NCBI GenBank assembly: GCA_009869945.1
Contig: WIXG01000390.1
Location: 1 to 64,000 of the forward strand
From: Mesaphorura yosii
Lineage: Eukaryota; Arthropoda; Collembola; Poduromorpha; Tullbergiidae
Direction of reading: 5' to 3'
Length of the DNA: 64,000 nt
This document shows, piece by piece, positions 39,901 through 55,500 of the stretch. Below the pieces are notes generated by a model. It was not told the origin of the DNA. It ran no database searches and saw only the letters and a program-made list of their open reading frames with translations. Both the position numbers and the translations under genes were made by a program. How positions within the stretch are numbered: position 1 is the stretch's first letter; each line of letters opens with the position of its first letter.

Positions 39901-41680
39901 CACAATGATATTGCCATCTCCGTAGAGAGTTTGAGGTTTAATTACATTGCAGTATTTATGCCTTGAGTCTTGCACATGAAGTTGCGTGTCCGAATAAAGA
40001 CTTTGGATCAATCGTATAATGATTTTAATAGAAGAATCAAATTGTCAACTGTTTCAGAGAATTTTTTTTGTGCAAATTAGGTTTATAGAGTAATACATCT
40101 GTTAATAAAGAATTAATTAATACAGCTATTAATAATTACAGGTACTAGTTGATCTTCTTGGGTATAGAATTAAATTCGAAGCAGGCTCCAAGTTGGTAGT
40201 TAAAGTTTGTTAATGCTTTCAAAGCAATAGTAAGGAGAGTTAAGAGTGCTGAAAGTAGCACAATTTCCTAAACTGCTGGCTTTGTCGTCTGAAAGCTGAT
40301 TCTGCGAGTAACGAAAGCGTTTAATATACCGCGTTACAATGTTAAAAATCCGCAGCGTATGAATTATGTTAACAATTTTGTCTCGAATTCCATACGAATC
40401 TGATTAGTAAGAGTACAAAGGTTCTATCAACGAAGACTGTTGGAAGCGGTGCGACGGACAGAAATGATGAGCGAAGCGAGTTAACCTTCCTTCATGACAT
40501 GCAGGGCCCGGTGGTCCCGGCCAGAATGTGCCTATTGCTGACACAGACGGGACTCAAGTTGCAAACTTCGTTAATTTCAAGAAAGAACTTTCGAGACACG
40601 ACGCATACAGCATGATGGTGATCTTTACTTGAAAGTATGGAATGACATTAAATATTAAAAAATCGAAGTTGCATGAAAATTGTATGTCTGGTAGAAAGGT
40701 TGCGGGCTATAAAATAAACGCTGATGTTTTATGTGTTCCTTTGATGCTTGTCGGCATGCTGGTACAGCGTACTCCCAAAAATTACAGCATTGATTTACCT
40801 TAACTGCGATTGAATATGTCGAAATGGTCGACGTGGAGCCATCGAAAATGAACGCGTGTCGTCAAGGCATTGAATTGGATACCATTTCAATTAATTTGAT
40901 CCGGCTTGTGCTACAAAAGTGCACCAGGACCCGAGATTCTGTCGAAAACATTTTCAAGTGATTTGCGAAAACTTGCAGATCCAGTACACATTTGGAGACT
41001 TAGGTTACTGCGCAAAATTCCATGTCGAAATTGAGTTGGCGCTGCGTTTATTGCATTTTTATTTTTAGGCTTTGCTTAACTCGTGTCGTGTCATATATCA
41101 GATTGCAATAATAACATGTTTTCATACTTTCTACGATCGTAAACTCTTGGCACTTTAAATCTATGTTTGCATAAAAATAAATGCAGCGATTAATTTGAAC
41201 CGACTTAGTAAGTGATCTCAATTATCACATTACAAGCGTCGAGCTGGCAACCACAACTCGAGTCGAGTTTGAGCAGAAACTTTACACATCAACGATTTTT
41301 AAAACCTGCACTAAACTTCATAACTTGTACTTTTTGTTTCTATTCTTATGGCACTTTCTAGAGAGCTAAGCTCCGAATAAAGGATCATTTTATAGCATTA
41401 CTTAATTATAAGAATATAATCTTTGAGATTCCTTATGCACGAGGAATTTAAAGCTTGCATTGAAAAACAACCTTCAGTTCTACAGCTAAGTCTTAGCATT
41501 AAGTCTTGTGGGTTCCAATAGCATGCAGTTCGATCATTCTGAAAACTATGGCCGTGCGATTTTGAATCTTGACTTGCATCTTCGAATGAATGATCATGAT
41601 TAGAATAATAAATTGCATTAACTTCACGACAGATTTTGTCCTGCTGAACAGAATATTCCATTCCATCGACTTCTTGCCCT
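36996..41680. other. Intergenic region between convergent TGF-beta and GBE1 genes
   Basis: The two genes converge across about 4.7 kb. No conserved exon or RNA gene is seen. An isolated B-box-like GGTTCGAGTCT at 37720-37730 lacks a matching A box. No clear AATAAA on the minus strand was found close to the GBE1 stop, so its 3' end is undefined here. Confidence 0.55.
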
Positions 41681-44828
<3,148 letters not shown>

Positions 44829-46558
44829 TGCGACTGGAAAAAGGATGAATTAGTGCAAATGTAAACAAAGTTAGACTGAATACAAGAGTTTTACTTAATT
44901 CTGCACGTACCGGTGAGTTAATTGGCACGACAAAAAATAGGTTGGTTGATAACGCTCCAATAAACTATTAACCACTGCGGCGAAGAATTGTCACGTAATT
45001 AAATCCTCGTGTATCTGCGTTTTATGAAATGAAATCACGATCTTGACACGCGCCTTTTTGCCATGAGTTTCGACTCTGGCTGGCCTCCGTCTCGCAGGCT
45101 GCTGCAACATGTGTAAATACATGATCAGCGTATCCTCTTTGCCCAGGAGCACGATGTCAAGAACGGAAACATCCTATGGTCATGATTATGTAATAATCAC
45201 CGTCCTAGCTATCATTTGTTTACCCATACTGTATGGTCATGCATACAGACGACGGCTAATAACAAGCAGTCACAGCATGCCGTACCAGTGATTTATAAGT
45301 CGTTAACAGAAAGACTCTAGAAATTCAATGATTTCTTGAGTACATCATTAAAAACAATGAAGCAACGCCGCAAGCATACCGGTTAATGAGATGCAGCTAG
45401 GCTTTTGAGTATAAATCACTCGTCATCGTTATACCAAAGACTGAGACTTGGCCACTCAGTCACAAAACTGTTCTAAAACTTTGACGGATCATAAGTCAAA
45501 GGTAACCAGTCATGGCTGCCAAGCATAGATCTGTGACCAGGCCAATCTGGAGTTTTAAGCAACCGACAAATGGATGTCGGGCATTTTCTTATGCTAATTG
45601 TATGGAATGAATTTAATGCAAGCTGCGTTCATTGTATGAACCAAATTATAGTAGTACCTCCAGGGCACTGGGCGGACTGGGCCAGGTCGCTCAGGGTCAA
45701 TATCTCTTCTCACCTTTACCTTCTAAATATGCATACATGTCAATCAACTGCAATGATTAACAATATCGGTAGATGAAGCATTCAATGCGGTTGTGAAGTC
45801 GTTCTCGTTTCTTTCCTGTTGCAAGCCTAGAAAGCCTTTACTGGGAGTACAATGCCATAAGAATAATTTGATTACGTCAATCGTAAGCTTGTTGATCAGA
45901 AATCAAAATAAGTCGGGCTTCAGAAGAATAAGACCGTCTCAGGTTACTCCGGAGTCCAGACTCCTGCTGACGTCGTGTCTGCATTGTGCTAAAGAACTAC
46001 TGTGTGAAGAGCCTAGCTGGAGTGGCAAATGATAAATTTGAACTTGTGCCGACTCGGCTCAAACTTCTGACTAAGTCAACAACAAAACTTGATACCTCCA
46101 ACTCATGCTAAATGTCTTCAGCGTTCAACTGTGTGCTGATGAGTTCTAAAAAAAGATGAAACCCTTCTGTATGCACTTTAACCAGGTGCAAACTCATCGC
46201 GCATCGTGCTGTATGCAACTGAAACGAGTTAAGACGGAGTCTCAACTTGGGCACAATGCTACAATGCATGGTTTCATTGTTGGCACTTGAACCAATAGAA
46301 TTTTAATTTTGCAAGCATCATCAGCCACCTCCTTTGTATGCAAAGCAAAGCATTAAGGCAAGAGTAATTTAAAGAGCACGGAATCTCACAAGTTTAAGTC
46401 AATCTTGTGGCGTGCGGTTGCCGTCAACGTTACGTGAGAAGCTTGCGCCCGATCAAGTAGATAAGGCTGCAAAACAACAACAAAATTCTGAGAAACTTAA
46501 TTGTCAATTACATTTGAGTGTTTAGTGTAGCAGTTGCAGTTTGAGCTTGCAGGTTAAA
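44829..46558. other. Divergent intergenic region between GBE1 and ACE
   Basis: These 1.7 kb separate two start codons that face away from each other, so both promoters probably lie here. A TATAAATC at about 45420 is a possible TATA box on the plus strand but is 1.1 kb from the ACE start codon, so it would need a 5' UTR intron. TTGCAG just before the ACE ATG (46547-46552) could be such an acceptor. No other gene is seen. Confidence 0.5.
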
Positions 46559-49500
46559 ATGGCGAATCTGATTTTTAGCCGCCTATTTGCATTGATCTTC
46601 CTGATTTGCCTGGTTGAAAGTGAACACCTCGACTTAAGAGTAAGTCACAATCTATTTCGTCGTCGCGTCTGTCGAAGCTTTGTTTCTAAACCGTGTTCTT
46701 ATTTGATTTTAGACAGAATCTCAAGCCCAAGAATTTGTTCGGGGCATCGAAGTTTTGGCGTCCCAGCAATGTTCTCAGGCAGTATTTGCGGACTGGGGAT
46801 TTGCGTCCAATATCACAGACGAAAATCAAGAGGCGTCGGTAAATCTCAAAATTCTCATTATTTACGTTTTGCCATCGCCATTGTCATAAGTTTTCATACT
46901 CAGAGTGTAGAATGACAACAGTTCTCATGTATGCATTCGTCAAGGTCGAGGTTTCTCATCAAATTTCGGCTTTTATTACTGCGCACTTCATACTCCTGAC
47001 TAAATATTCGCACATGGTTCAGAAAACGTCATGCATTTTCCACGTTTCGGTTTATGTCTTTCTCAGACTTTATTGTTCATCCTCCTCGTTCCAGTCGGGT
47101 TCACTTGAATGACGTATGGCAAATGGTAATGACGGTCATTGGATGGATTACTTTTATCACTCACATTAACTGAAACTAAAATATAACGCTGTCATTACGA
47201 GTACTTCAAGGTTTCTTGCAATGGGTTTCCAAGCTCTTTTGAGACAGAGGCTTTGCATTTGTATTTGCGCATAAGAGCTCCAGTTTGATGGCATTTTGAT
47301 GGCTTTTTGTTCCAAGAATATGACAAGACAGTCCAGCACAGGAGACCCATTGAAAATAAGTGATAATTAAATATTTTGATGCCGACGCGAATGCTAAACA
47401 TGACAATTGTTTCTTCGTGCTTGAGACCATAAACCAATGCACTATGCACCGTAGTGCACGTCATTGATCCTACTAAATCGCGTTGAGTCTGGGATGAGAA
47501 GCAGGTGCCTGGCAACTTAAATGACGTACTTTAGGCTATAAAATGTGACCTTGTGTGTTTCATTCGTCTCGAGATTTCAGCGCTGTAAGTTTTATTTGTT
47601 AGAACGAATCCTATTCGAAATTCTTCATTTACTCGTATCTTGCGAGTTCTGATCATTGTCAATGCACAACGCAATTTTACGAATGTAGGAGCTTTGGAAA
47701 GGGTGAAAAGTCAATCGACGTGATCAAGGTCAGGTCTTTCCATCTTATTTCAATTTGAATGCAAGTGAGCACAATAGGATGTCAAGTGAAGCAGTACCAA
47801 TACAAAAAACAGTACAATTGAAATGAGTAGGTGACGATACAGCCGGAGAAGGAGTCGCAATAGCAGGCGCGCCTCGCAAGCAACTAAGTTACATGTAGGG
47901 AAGGGCAGCGGCAAGTAGAATTCGGTTTCAGTTTTGCAATAGCGAGACGGTTTGGGAGAAATGACCTTTCGACCTTTACGCAATGTCAGTGGGAAGGACA
48001 ATGTCAATTATGTCGTTAAAAGTGCATGAGAGAGGCAAGGCCAGAAAAACCTGTATTCTTTTTATTGTATAAGAATGCATGTCCAGAAATACTAGTCAAT
48101 TAAAAATGAGCGCCTTCTTCTTGAAGTTATAATGTGCGACCATTAGCTAGCACTAGCACAAACCGGAGCCATCAATCTCTCCGTTCATTTCTCATTAGTT
48201 GACTGAACTTTACATGTCGAAATCCACGTCGGCGTAAGGTAACACTGTACACATAACTAAAACTGATGGGATAGCGGTTCTGTGTAAAGAGCATTTTATG
48301 ACTTTGCAGAACTAAAACTTCCAGAGTACAGTCTATTAGACTTGGTTCTTCGCTTTAAGTCTCACATGTATTTGACAAGCATGAGTAATAAAATGTAAAT
48401 TTGTTTTTGTTTCATCAATCATCGCAAGTTTAACCTGTTTCAGCGTAGAACCTGACTTGTCACACTGGAAGCCCAAATAACAAGCACATTACAACGACAG
48501 TATAGGCAGAGTTCACAAAGTTCAACTGGCGTGATGTGTCGAACTTTGTGGACGTGGAACTTGCACTTCATGAATTTTTTGTAGAGAGAAGCTCAGTTGT
48601 AGGCGCGCGCGTCATACGTTACTAGTGCCTTAATTCTGCCCCCTTGTCTTCCATGCGTTCATGAAATTTGAATAACAAATTTCCGGTGGCACCCTCGCCT
48701 TTCCATTCTGCTAGCGTCATCGCCAGTGCCAGTCATGGATGTGATGATGTGCGAATTTACGTCAAACTCACACTGTAAAGGCCTGAGCCTCGCTCATGGA
48801 AACGAACCATGTGTGAGACGAAAATTTGCCAGCGGCAAAGCTAAATCACAAAACAAATGCGACTAGGAGTGGAAACATAAACATCTGGAAGTCAAATGCC
48901 TAGTAGAGTCCATTAACTCGATTTTGTCACCTGCCGGGCTTGATATAATCAACTTGATGCAAAATGTGTAAGTACTACGATGTAAAATGTCGTTTTTAGA
49001 AGAGGAGATTTTTGGAGTTGATACATACTTGGAATTGATTTTTCTAGTGGCGTGATTTCCTATATAAGAAAACAATATAAAATTCCTGGTTAAAATGTCA
49101 ATAATGCATTTTGAATCGCACAAATTCACCAACTGGCCTCCTTTTTATGCAAGGAGTAGGCTTTAGAGCTTTGACTTACTCTTTCCAAGGTGAGACAGGG
49201 AAAGAGCGCATTTTATCACAGCCTAGAAGCATTTTCCCGGTTGACTAAATTCTACTTTGTATATCGTCTCCCCACTTCATAATTTATGGTGTGAAGTCCT
49301 AATCCCAGGCTAGACCACTTTGAAACCCAACTCGAACTCCTTTAAAGTTCGTGAAGCCTATATTCAAAGTTGTTTAATTAAATACTTTATCAAAGACAGA
49401 GGCACAGTGAATTTTCGAAGCAAATTGGAATGGTCTTGGCATTCCTCATGCACATGGGTAATTCTGTTCACGCGCATCTACTTATGTATTGCAAGCAGAG

Positions 49501-52500
49501 TGAAATGCCCTCTTGATTTCCTGGAAATTGGCCTCGAATCATTTACACCTTTCACGAAGGGATGGTCTTTTCCTTTCTGAGTTCGTTCCGGGAAAAATAC
49601 TTGATGGATTGTCTAAGTGCATGTGATAAATGAATGCCAATTCGAGGTAAACAACTCCGACCTTTAATCTTTGGAAGCAGAAAAGGTCAGGTAGAGGATA
49701 AAAATCGAAAGCGACATGTTGTAATTTTCTTCGACCCACTCACATCGGAAACAAGACACGACATTTCCAGAATCATCTATCTCCTAATGGATGATCAGAA
49801 ATTGAAGTGCATTAGTATACCGTGGAAGTCGACAGATACATATTTATTATAGGAAATGTCAACGGGGTGTCAGCTGCTTGTAATGCAGGAAGGATATACA
49901 TGCAATTTGATATCATAATGGTTAATGCCCTCCGTAATTGAATGTGAATAGAAAATTTCGACACCTATCCCAATGGAGAATATTGAAGCTGACGTTGAAA
50001 GTGAAGTGCGCTTTGGGAAAAGTACCTTTCAAGATGCATAAGCTCGTGAGCAATCCGACAAAAGACAATGTGCGTGTCACACTAACACTTAAGTCTATTT
50101 GCCTTAGTTCGAAACCTGGTCGACTGATTATTGGACTCGGAATACAAAGGCATATCATGAGGACAGTGACAGACTTCGTGATACTTGACAGTTGTTAAGT
50201 CCAGCATGGACAGTGGACTTTTCCGCAATACAAAGATCAAACGACACGGGCGCGGTGCAGTAGAAATTGACGGAGAAACCTGGCATATTTTCCGAGGTTT
50301 TTCGAAATGTTTCGATCGTGTGGGGACTAAGAACCAGTTCTACCTGCCGTTGGTATTCAGAAGGAAGCCAAACTTTTTTCATCACTCCCGACGCCTTTGC
50401 TAACCGCATTCACTTTCCTCTGAAAGGAAAAGAAAAACTCATTATTCTATTTTTGGTTCGAAAACTCTAAGCATATTATTACAAATGAATGGATGGAATG
50501 GAGACGCTGGAGCAGGAAAGAAATTTCAAGTTTGGTCTGGTTCCGTGTAAGGAACTTGGCTGCCGGTGCACTTTTCTCTCACCTCGGTTTCCCCTCAAGG
50601 TGAAAGTTCCAAGAATGATTGTTGACGGAGGCAGAGAGGGAAGTGCGAGACTCTTGTCAAGCGGCAGGATATTACTTTTATAATATCATTATATAGTTGC
50701 AAATTTCAAGAGATCTTAATAATCATCTGCACATTGGTAAGCGAAGAATACTGTGGGAGAGGACGTAGTGTGGGCGAACCACAATTTTCAATTTGTGGGC
50801 TTCTGTTCCCTTCGCCTAGTTTGAAGTGGGAAAAGGAAACGCAAAATGCATGCTCTTGTTGAAGATATTCAAACATGAAATTTGATATCATATTTAGAAT
50901 TAAGCAAAACTAAAGCTTGACCTGGCATTGACCGCGTCGTATCTGCGAATGTATGAAATTTGGACTGTGATTAAATTAAAAGTTAATACCGCTGCTTCAT
51001 GTCTTGAATACTTTAGCTTCAAGCAACGCTACGGCTAGCCAAATTCAAGAAGGAACTTTGGCAAAACGTGACACAATTCCAATGGCAAAAATTTCAGAAC
51101 CCACTGCTTAAACGCCAGTTCAAATTGATGTCCGTGCTTGGAACCGATGCACTTCCTGCAGAAAAATTGCAGAAGGTAAGCAAAACGGAAAAAATGTGCA
51201 TAAAATGGTCAACTAAGCCAACTAAACACAGACAAGCCTAGGGACTCAACAAATACATTGACACTGTTTGTTCCTTATAGTTTACAACGCTAGTGAACGA
51301 CATGAGCGCAGTTTACGCCAAGGCGAAAGTATGCGACTTTCACAACCCAGCCAAATGCGACTTGTCGCTCGAACCCGGTAAGACAAATTGCATTTGCTTT
51401 TAAACTTATTACGCAATTGGGTTTAAAGTTGCCTAAAGTGGGATTTACGTGATTTCGAAGCTAATAATGACCAAGAGCCGCGTCACTGCATACAAAGACT
51501 AAATAAAATTCGTAGGTCTTTTTTACCCTAGCTACACTCTGAAAACTGCACGAAGAAACATACACGTCCAACTTACGTAAGCGGGTGCCTGGTTCGGTAA
51601 TTCAACGCTAGAGGAAATAAAGTAGACTTCGGTGTTGTTATGATTAACGTGATCATGAGTTCCTAGAAACTGATACTGCATTGCAATCGGAGACGGGAGG
51701 CTTTCGATCAAGGACGAAACGAGTCACTTTCTTGAAGAATGAAATGAGAATGACAAAGTAGCGGCGTGTCATTTTGACTGCTGCGACTTGAGAATTATTA
51801 CATTATGCAGTATTACGGCGGATGGCGAATGTTGGTGGAGATGACTCGAGTTGTTATTCCACAATGGTCATGTTCAGACACTAATTTATTACCTCAAATA
51901 CACTCAGCTTTCTCCAACTCCCACGCAGGATAGTGACATGGGACCATCCATTCTGGTAGTATTTCTTGTTAGCCTCTGATTTCAATGGCGTCACACCTCA
52001 TTACACCTCGAGATTAAACGCTGAGAACAATTCGGGTCCTGAATTTGTATGTTTATGTTAGGCAATACAATGGTTTCCGGAATTTCATTCATTTATACAT
52101 AACGAGTAATAATGGAGTTTCAATGTGTTTCGAACCATCGCCTGTAAATAAACTAGAGCTTTTGGTAATATAAGCCTTTGTAGCATTTATTGAAGAGGTT
52201 GTCGAATTCATTGGAATTTACTTCCCTCTACAGCTTGAAAGTCATGACTGACCTTCGCTCATTCATTCTAATTTGCCATTTTGTCCCTCGCAGACCTAAA
52301 AAACGTGTTGGCCAAAAGTCGAAATTACGATGAATTACAACATGCTTGGCTGGCTTGGCGAGATGCGTCTGGAAAAAAAATGTATCAAAACTACACTGAG
52401 TATGTGGAGCTCATTAACGAAGCTGCTCGCATGAACAGTAAGCACTTTCGCCGGCTCCGCTGAATTTTTGCAATAGCACTCTCTTCAATAGCACTCTAAC

Positions 52501-55500
52501 ATGAAATTTCTTGCTCCTTGATCACAAATGACAGATTTCAGCACGGCGGTAGACATGTGGCTGATGCCGTACGACTCCGACACATTCAGACAGGACGTGC
52601 GCAAGCTGTGGGACGATGTGCTGCCGCTGTACGAACAACTTCATTCTTACGTACGGAGGAAGCTAAACGAAAAGTATGGAGCCAAGATATCAAAAACCGG
52701 CCCAATACCCGCAAATGTTCTCGGTGATATGTGGAGTCAGCACTGGAGTGATTTATTGGACTTTACAACACCGTTTCCAGACAAGCCAAGTGTGGACGTG
52801 ACCAATACGATGCTTGCACAAGTAAATGCGGCGTTAATTAATTATATGCCGTCTCCACACTTTGTATTCAGAGATTTTAGCATTGATACTGATTTTTCTA
52901 GAATTACACGGCTCTGAGAATGTTCAAAACTTCCGAGGATTTTTTTACGTCCGTCAACTTGACCGGAATGCCGGAGGAGTTTTGGTCCGGCTCAATCATC
53001 GAGAAGCCTGACGATCGGGAAATTATTTGTCATGCCTCCGCGTGGGACTTTTGTAATGGAAGAGACTTCCGGTAAGCCGATGCATACTTTCGAAAAACCC
53101 TCCAACCTATGCAATTTACTTCCGGCTTTTGGCAAGTCAGTGACGCTGTCGAAGTTCTCCAAGCAGAAATTATTTGATTTTGATTCCGTGAACCACTTTA
53201 TAATCGGTTCTAGCACAGTAACGAGAATGAAGGTTGCTTGTGTGGGAAAGTTTCCGGGCTCAGATTCAACAGTACAATTGAATGCCTTGAATGTGAGTTA
53301 TTAATGCGTACGTACTTATGAAGTTTTTAATGAGAATCGACAATAATCAGAATGCTTATTAGCATAAAGTTTTCAGAATATAGTATGCGATAACTTCAAC
53401 TTCTGCATTGTTACCGACCTACACGTGTAAGAGAACAATTACGCCTTGTTACTTCCTCATGATTTCCTTTCTAAGTTGTCGCCAAGTTGGACGGAGAAGT
53501 CGTTGGGTTCGATGTGGATGTGATATTGGGTAGGCCCACGCGCTCCGAGCATGTCTCATGCTCATTGGTGATCCCATTGCTAGACGTCTGACAAGTCAAG
53601 GAAGAGTACGCCTTATTTAGACTCCGGTACCAGGAAATAAGCGTAGGCTGTTCTATTGTGGCTAACAGTGGAGGGCTACTGGACAGTCATATGTCTTCTT
53701 TCACTTCATTGTCCTGTCGCTTTGCTGAACTGGTATGCTGTGAATCAGCCACTTTTCGCAGAAGCTAAGCGAAAGTCAGTTCCTGGTTTTCTTGGCTTTC
53801 CAAGTTTTCTTGAGGCAAACTTTTACAGCCTAGCTCATTTTGGCGATGTTTTTACATGAAGAATTTTAAATGCCATACAAGCTGCTCCTTGCAGGTTCAT
53901 TCAGATGATGCATCTATTTGATGAATGCGTCACGGGAATATGCATGAGCAGGAAGTGTTGCAAAACAAGATGAACAATTTAAAAGTTTTATGCGGAAAGA
54001 AGCGCCTAAAGTGTTAAGGCAGACTGCAGTAAGAACCGATCCTGGTTGAATATTGATGTAGTCACGAAGCAAGGAGGCGACGATGCGTGCTTTTCTGCTC
54101 ACCGCTTTTTATTAATAGCGCTCGAGGAAAAGGGAGAAATAGGAGATCATTTAACTTTTACTTGAATGCATGAAAGATGATGTAGTTTGAGCTTTCATTA
54201 TTCTTGTTCAAGGATGCATGGATCTAAGCAACAAATGCCAAGATTCAGCCCGAGGCAATTGTAATCTCACCTCTGATTCGACGACATAACCCCCTTCCAT
54301 CTGCCCTCTGACAGATGCCGTCAGACAGAGGCACTACGACAGTAGTGCGCTCTCAAACAAACCTCATGAGCCCTTTATTGACAAAATAAAATTGCAAATA
54401 ATTGGCTTCAGATTCACATAAGTCACGGGTACGAGGAATCGAACCTTCAATGCCAAGTTCATGTACTCATCACTGACCCCTGAGCCACCGCCGCAGTTGT
54501 ATTTGTTCTTGATTTTAACTGATATTTACCACGACATCAATGCATTGCACAGTCTGAGCTGGACTGAATGGGATAGGTAAATAGGCTTGGTGAAGCAATG
54601 TTGCATTTGAGTGCAGCACGTTATCTCGATTTAATCTGAAGATGCAAATCTAATTTGCATTAATCGTGAATTGTGCTGTATTCAAATGTGACATTACTTC
54701 ACCAAGCCTATTTACCTATCCCATTCAGTCCGGCTCAGACTGTGCAATGCATTGACATCGTGATTGCATGCGAGCGCATTCAACCTGTAAAGGGAGTGAA
54801 ATTGGAGCTTGCTCAAGTAACTTTCCTTTTTTCTCCGATCACTTCTTGTCGTGCAAAGATCACGGTGCTTGTGTCTGGTCGTTTCGTCAAGCTTAGAATT
54901 GTTTAATTCAATTCAAGGCTTGATGAAATGCCGTTTCAGCTGATTGGGGTCCGGAACAATTAATTATTTTAAAATCCTTTTTCCACCAATTCGAGAAATA
55001 ATAATAAATCAACAAACCTTTCGTCAGCAACAAGTTCAAAGGTTAACAATAAAAAAAATGAATCTGTGACTTGAGCAAGGGAAAATTAATGTCGTGGAGG
55101 AGGGAGAACAAGGATTAATGGAATGGGGAGGAAACACATTTGGTAAATTGATGTATTTCACACACATTGACCGCACTTTACTACCTTAGCCTTTTCAGCA
55201 CAAATGCTGACCACTTTCCTTCTTTCGTACTGTATGTAATGCGAAAATAATTGAGTTGCCCACTCAGTCAAAAGGAAAGAGAAAGTCAAGGAAATAAAGT
55301 GAGGAGACAGAGGCCAAAGGAGTAGTCATGTCGATTCCATCGTAGCTGCAACTGGCCAGCATTATTATTGCTGTAAATTTCTGATTCTATGAAGCGGAGA
55401 AGGTTTTTAGATTAAAGTGCATGGAGAAGAAAGGAAGAGTTAGCACTACATTCATGCTGTGAGTTGGACGATCTTCTTCGTGTGGGCAGTATCATCATTA

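Noticed and set aside
49214-49223. Ten bases identical to the start of the miR-2 family (TATCACAGCC)
   Set aside because: No opposing arm or hairpin is found nearby, so this is a chance match.
53488-53498. Eleven bases like the start of miR-184 (TGGACGGAGAA)
   Set aside because: The rest of the mature sequence differs and no precursor hairpin is visible.
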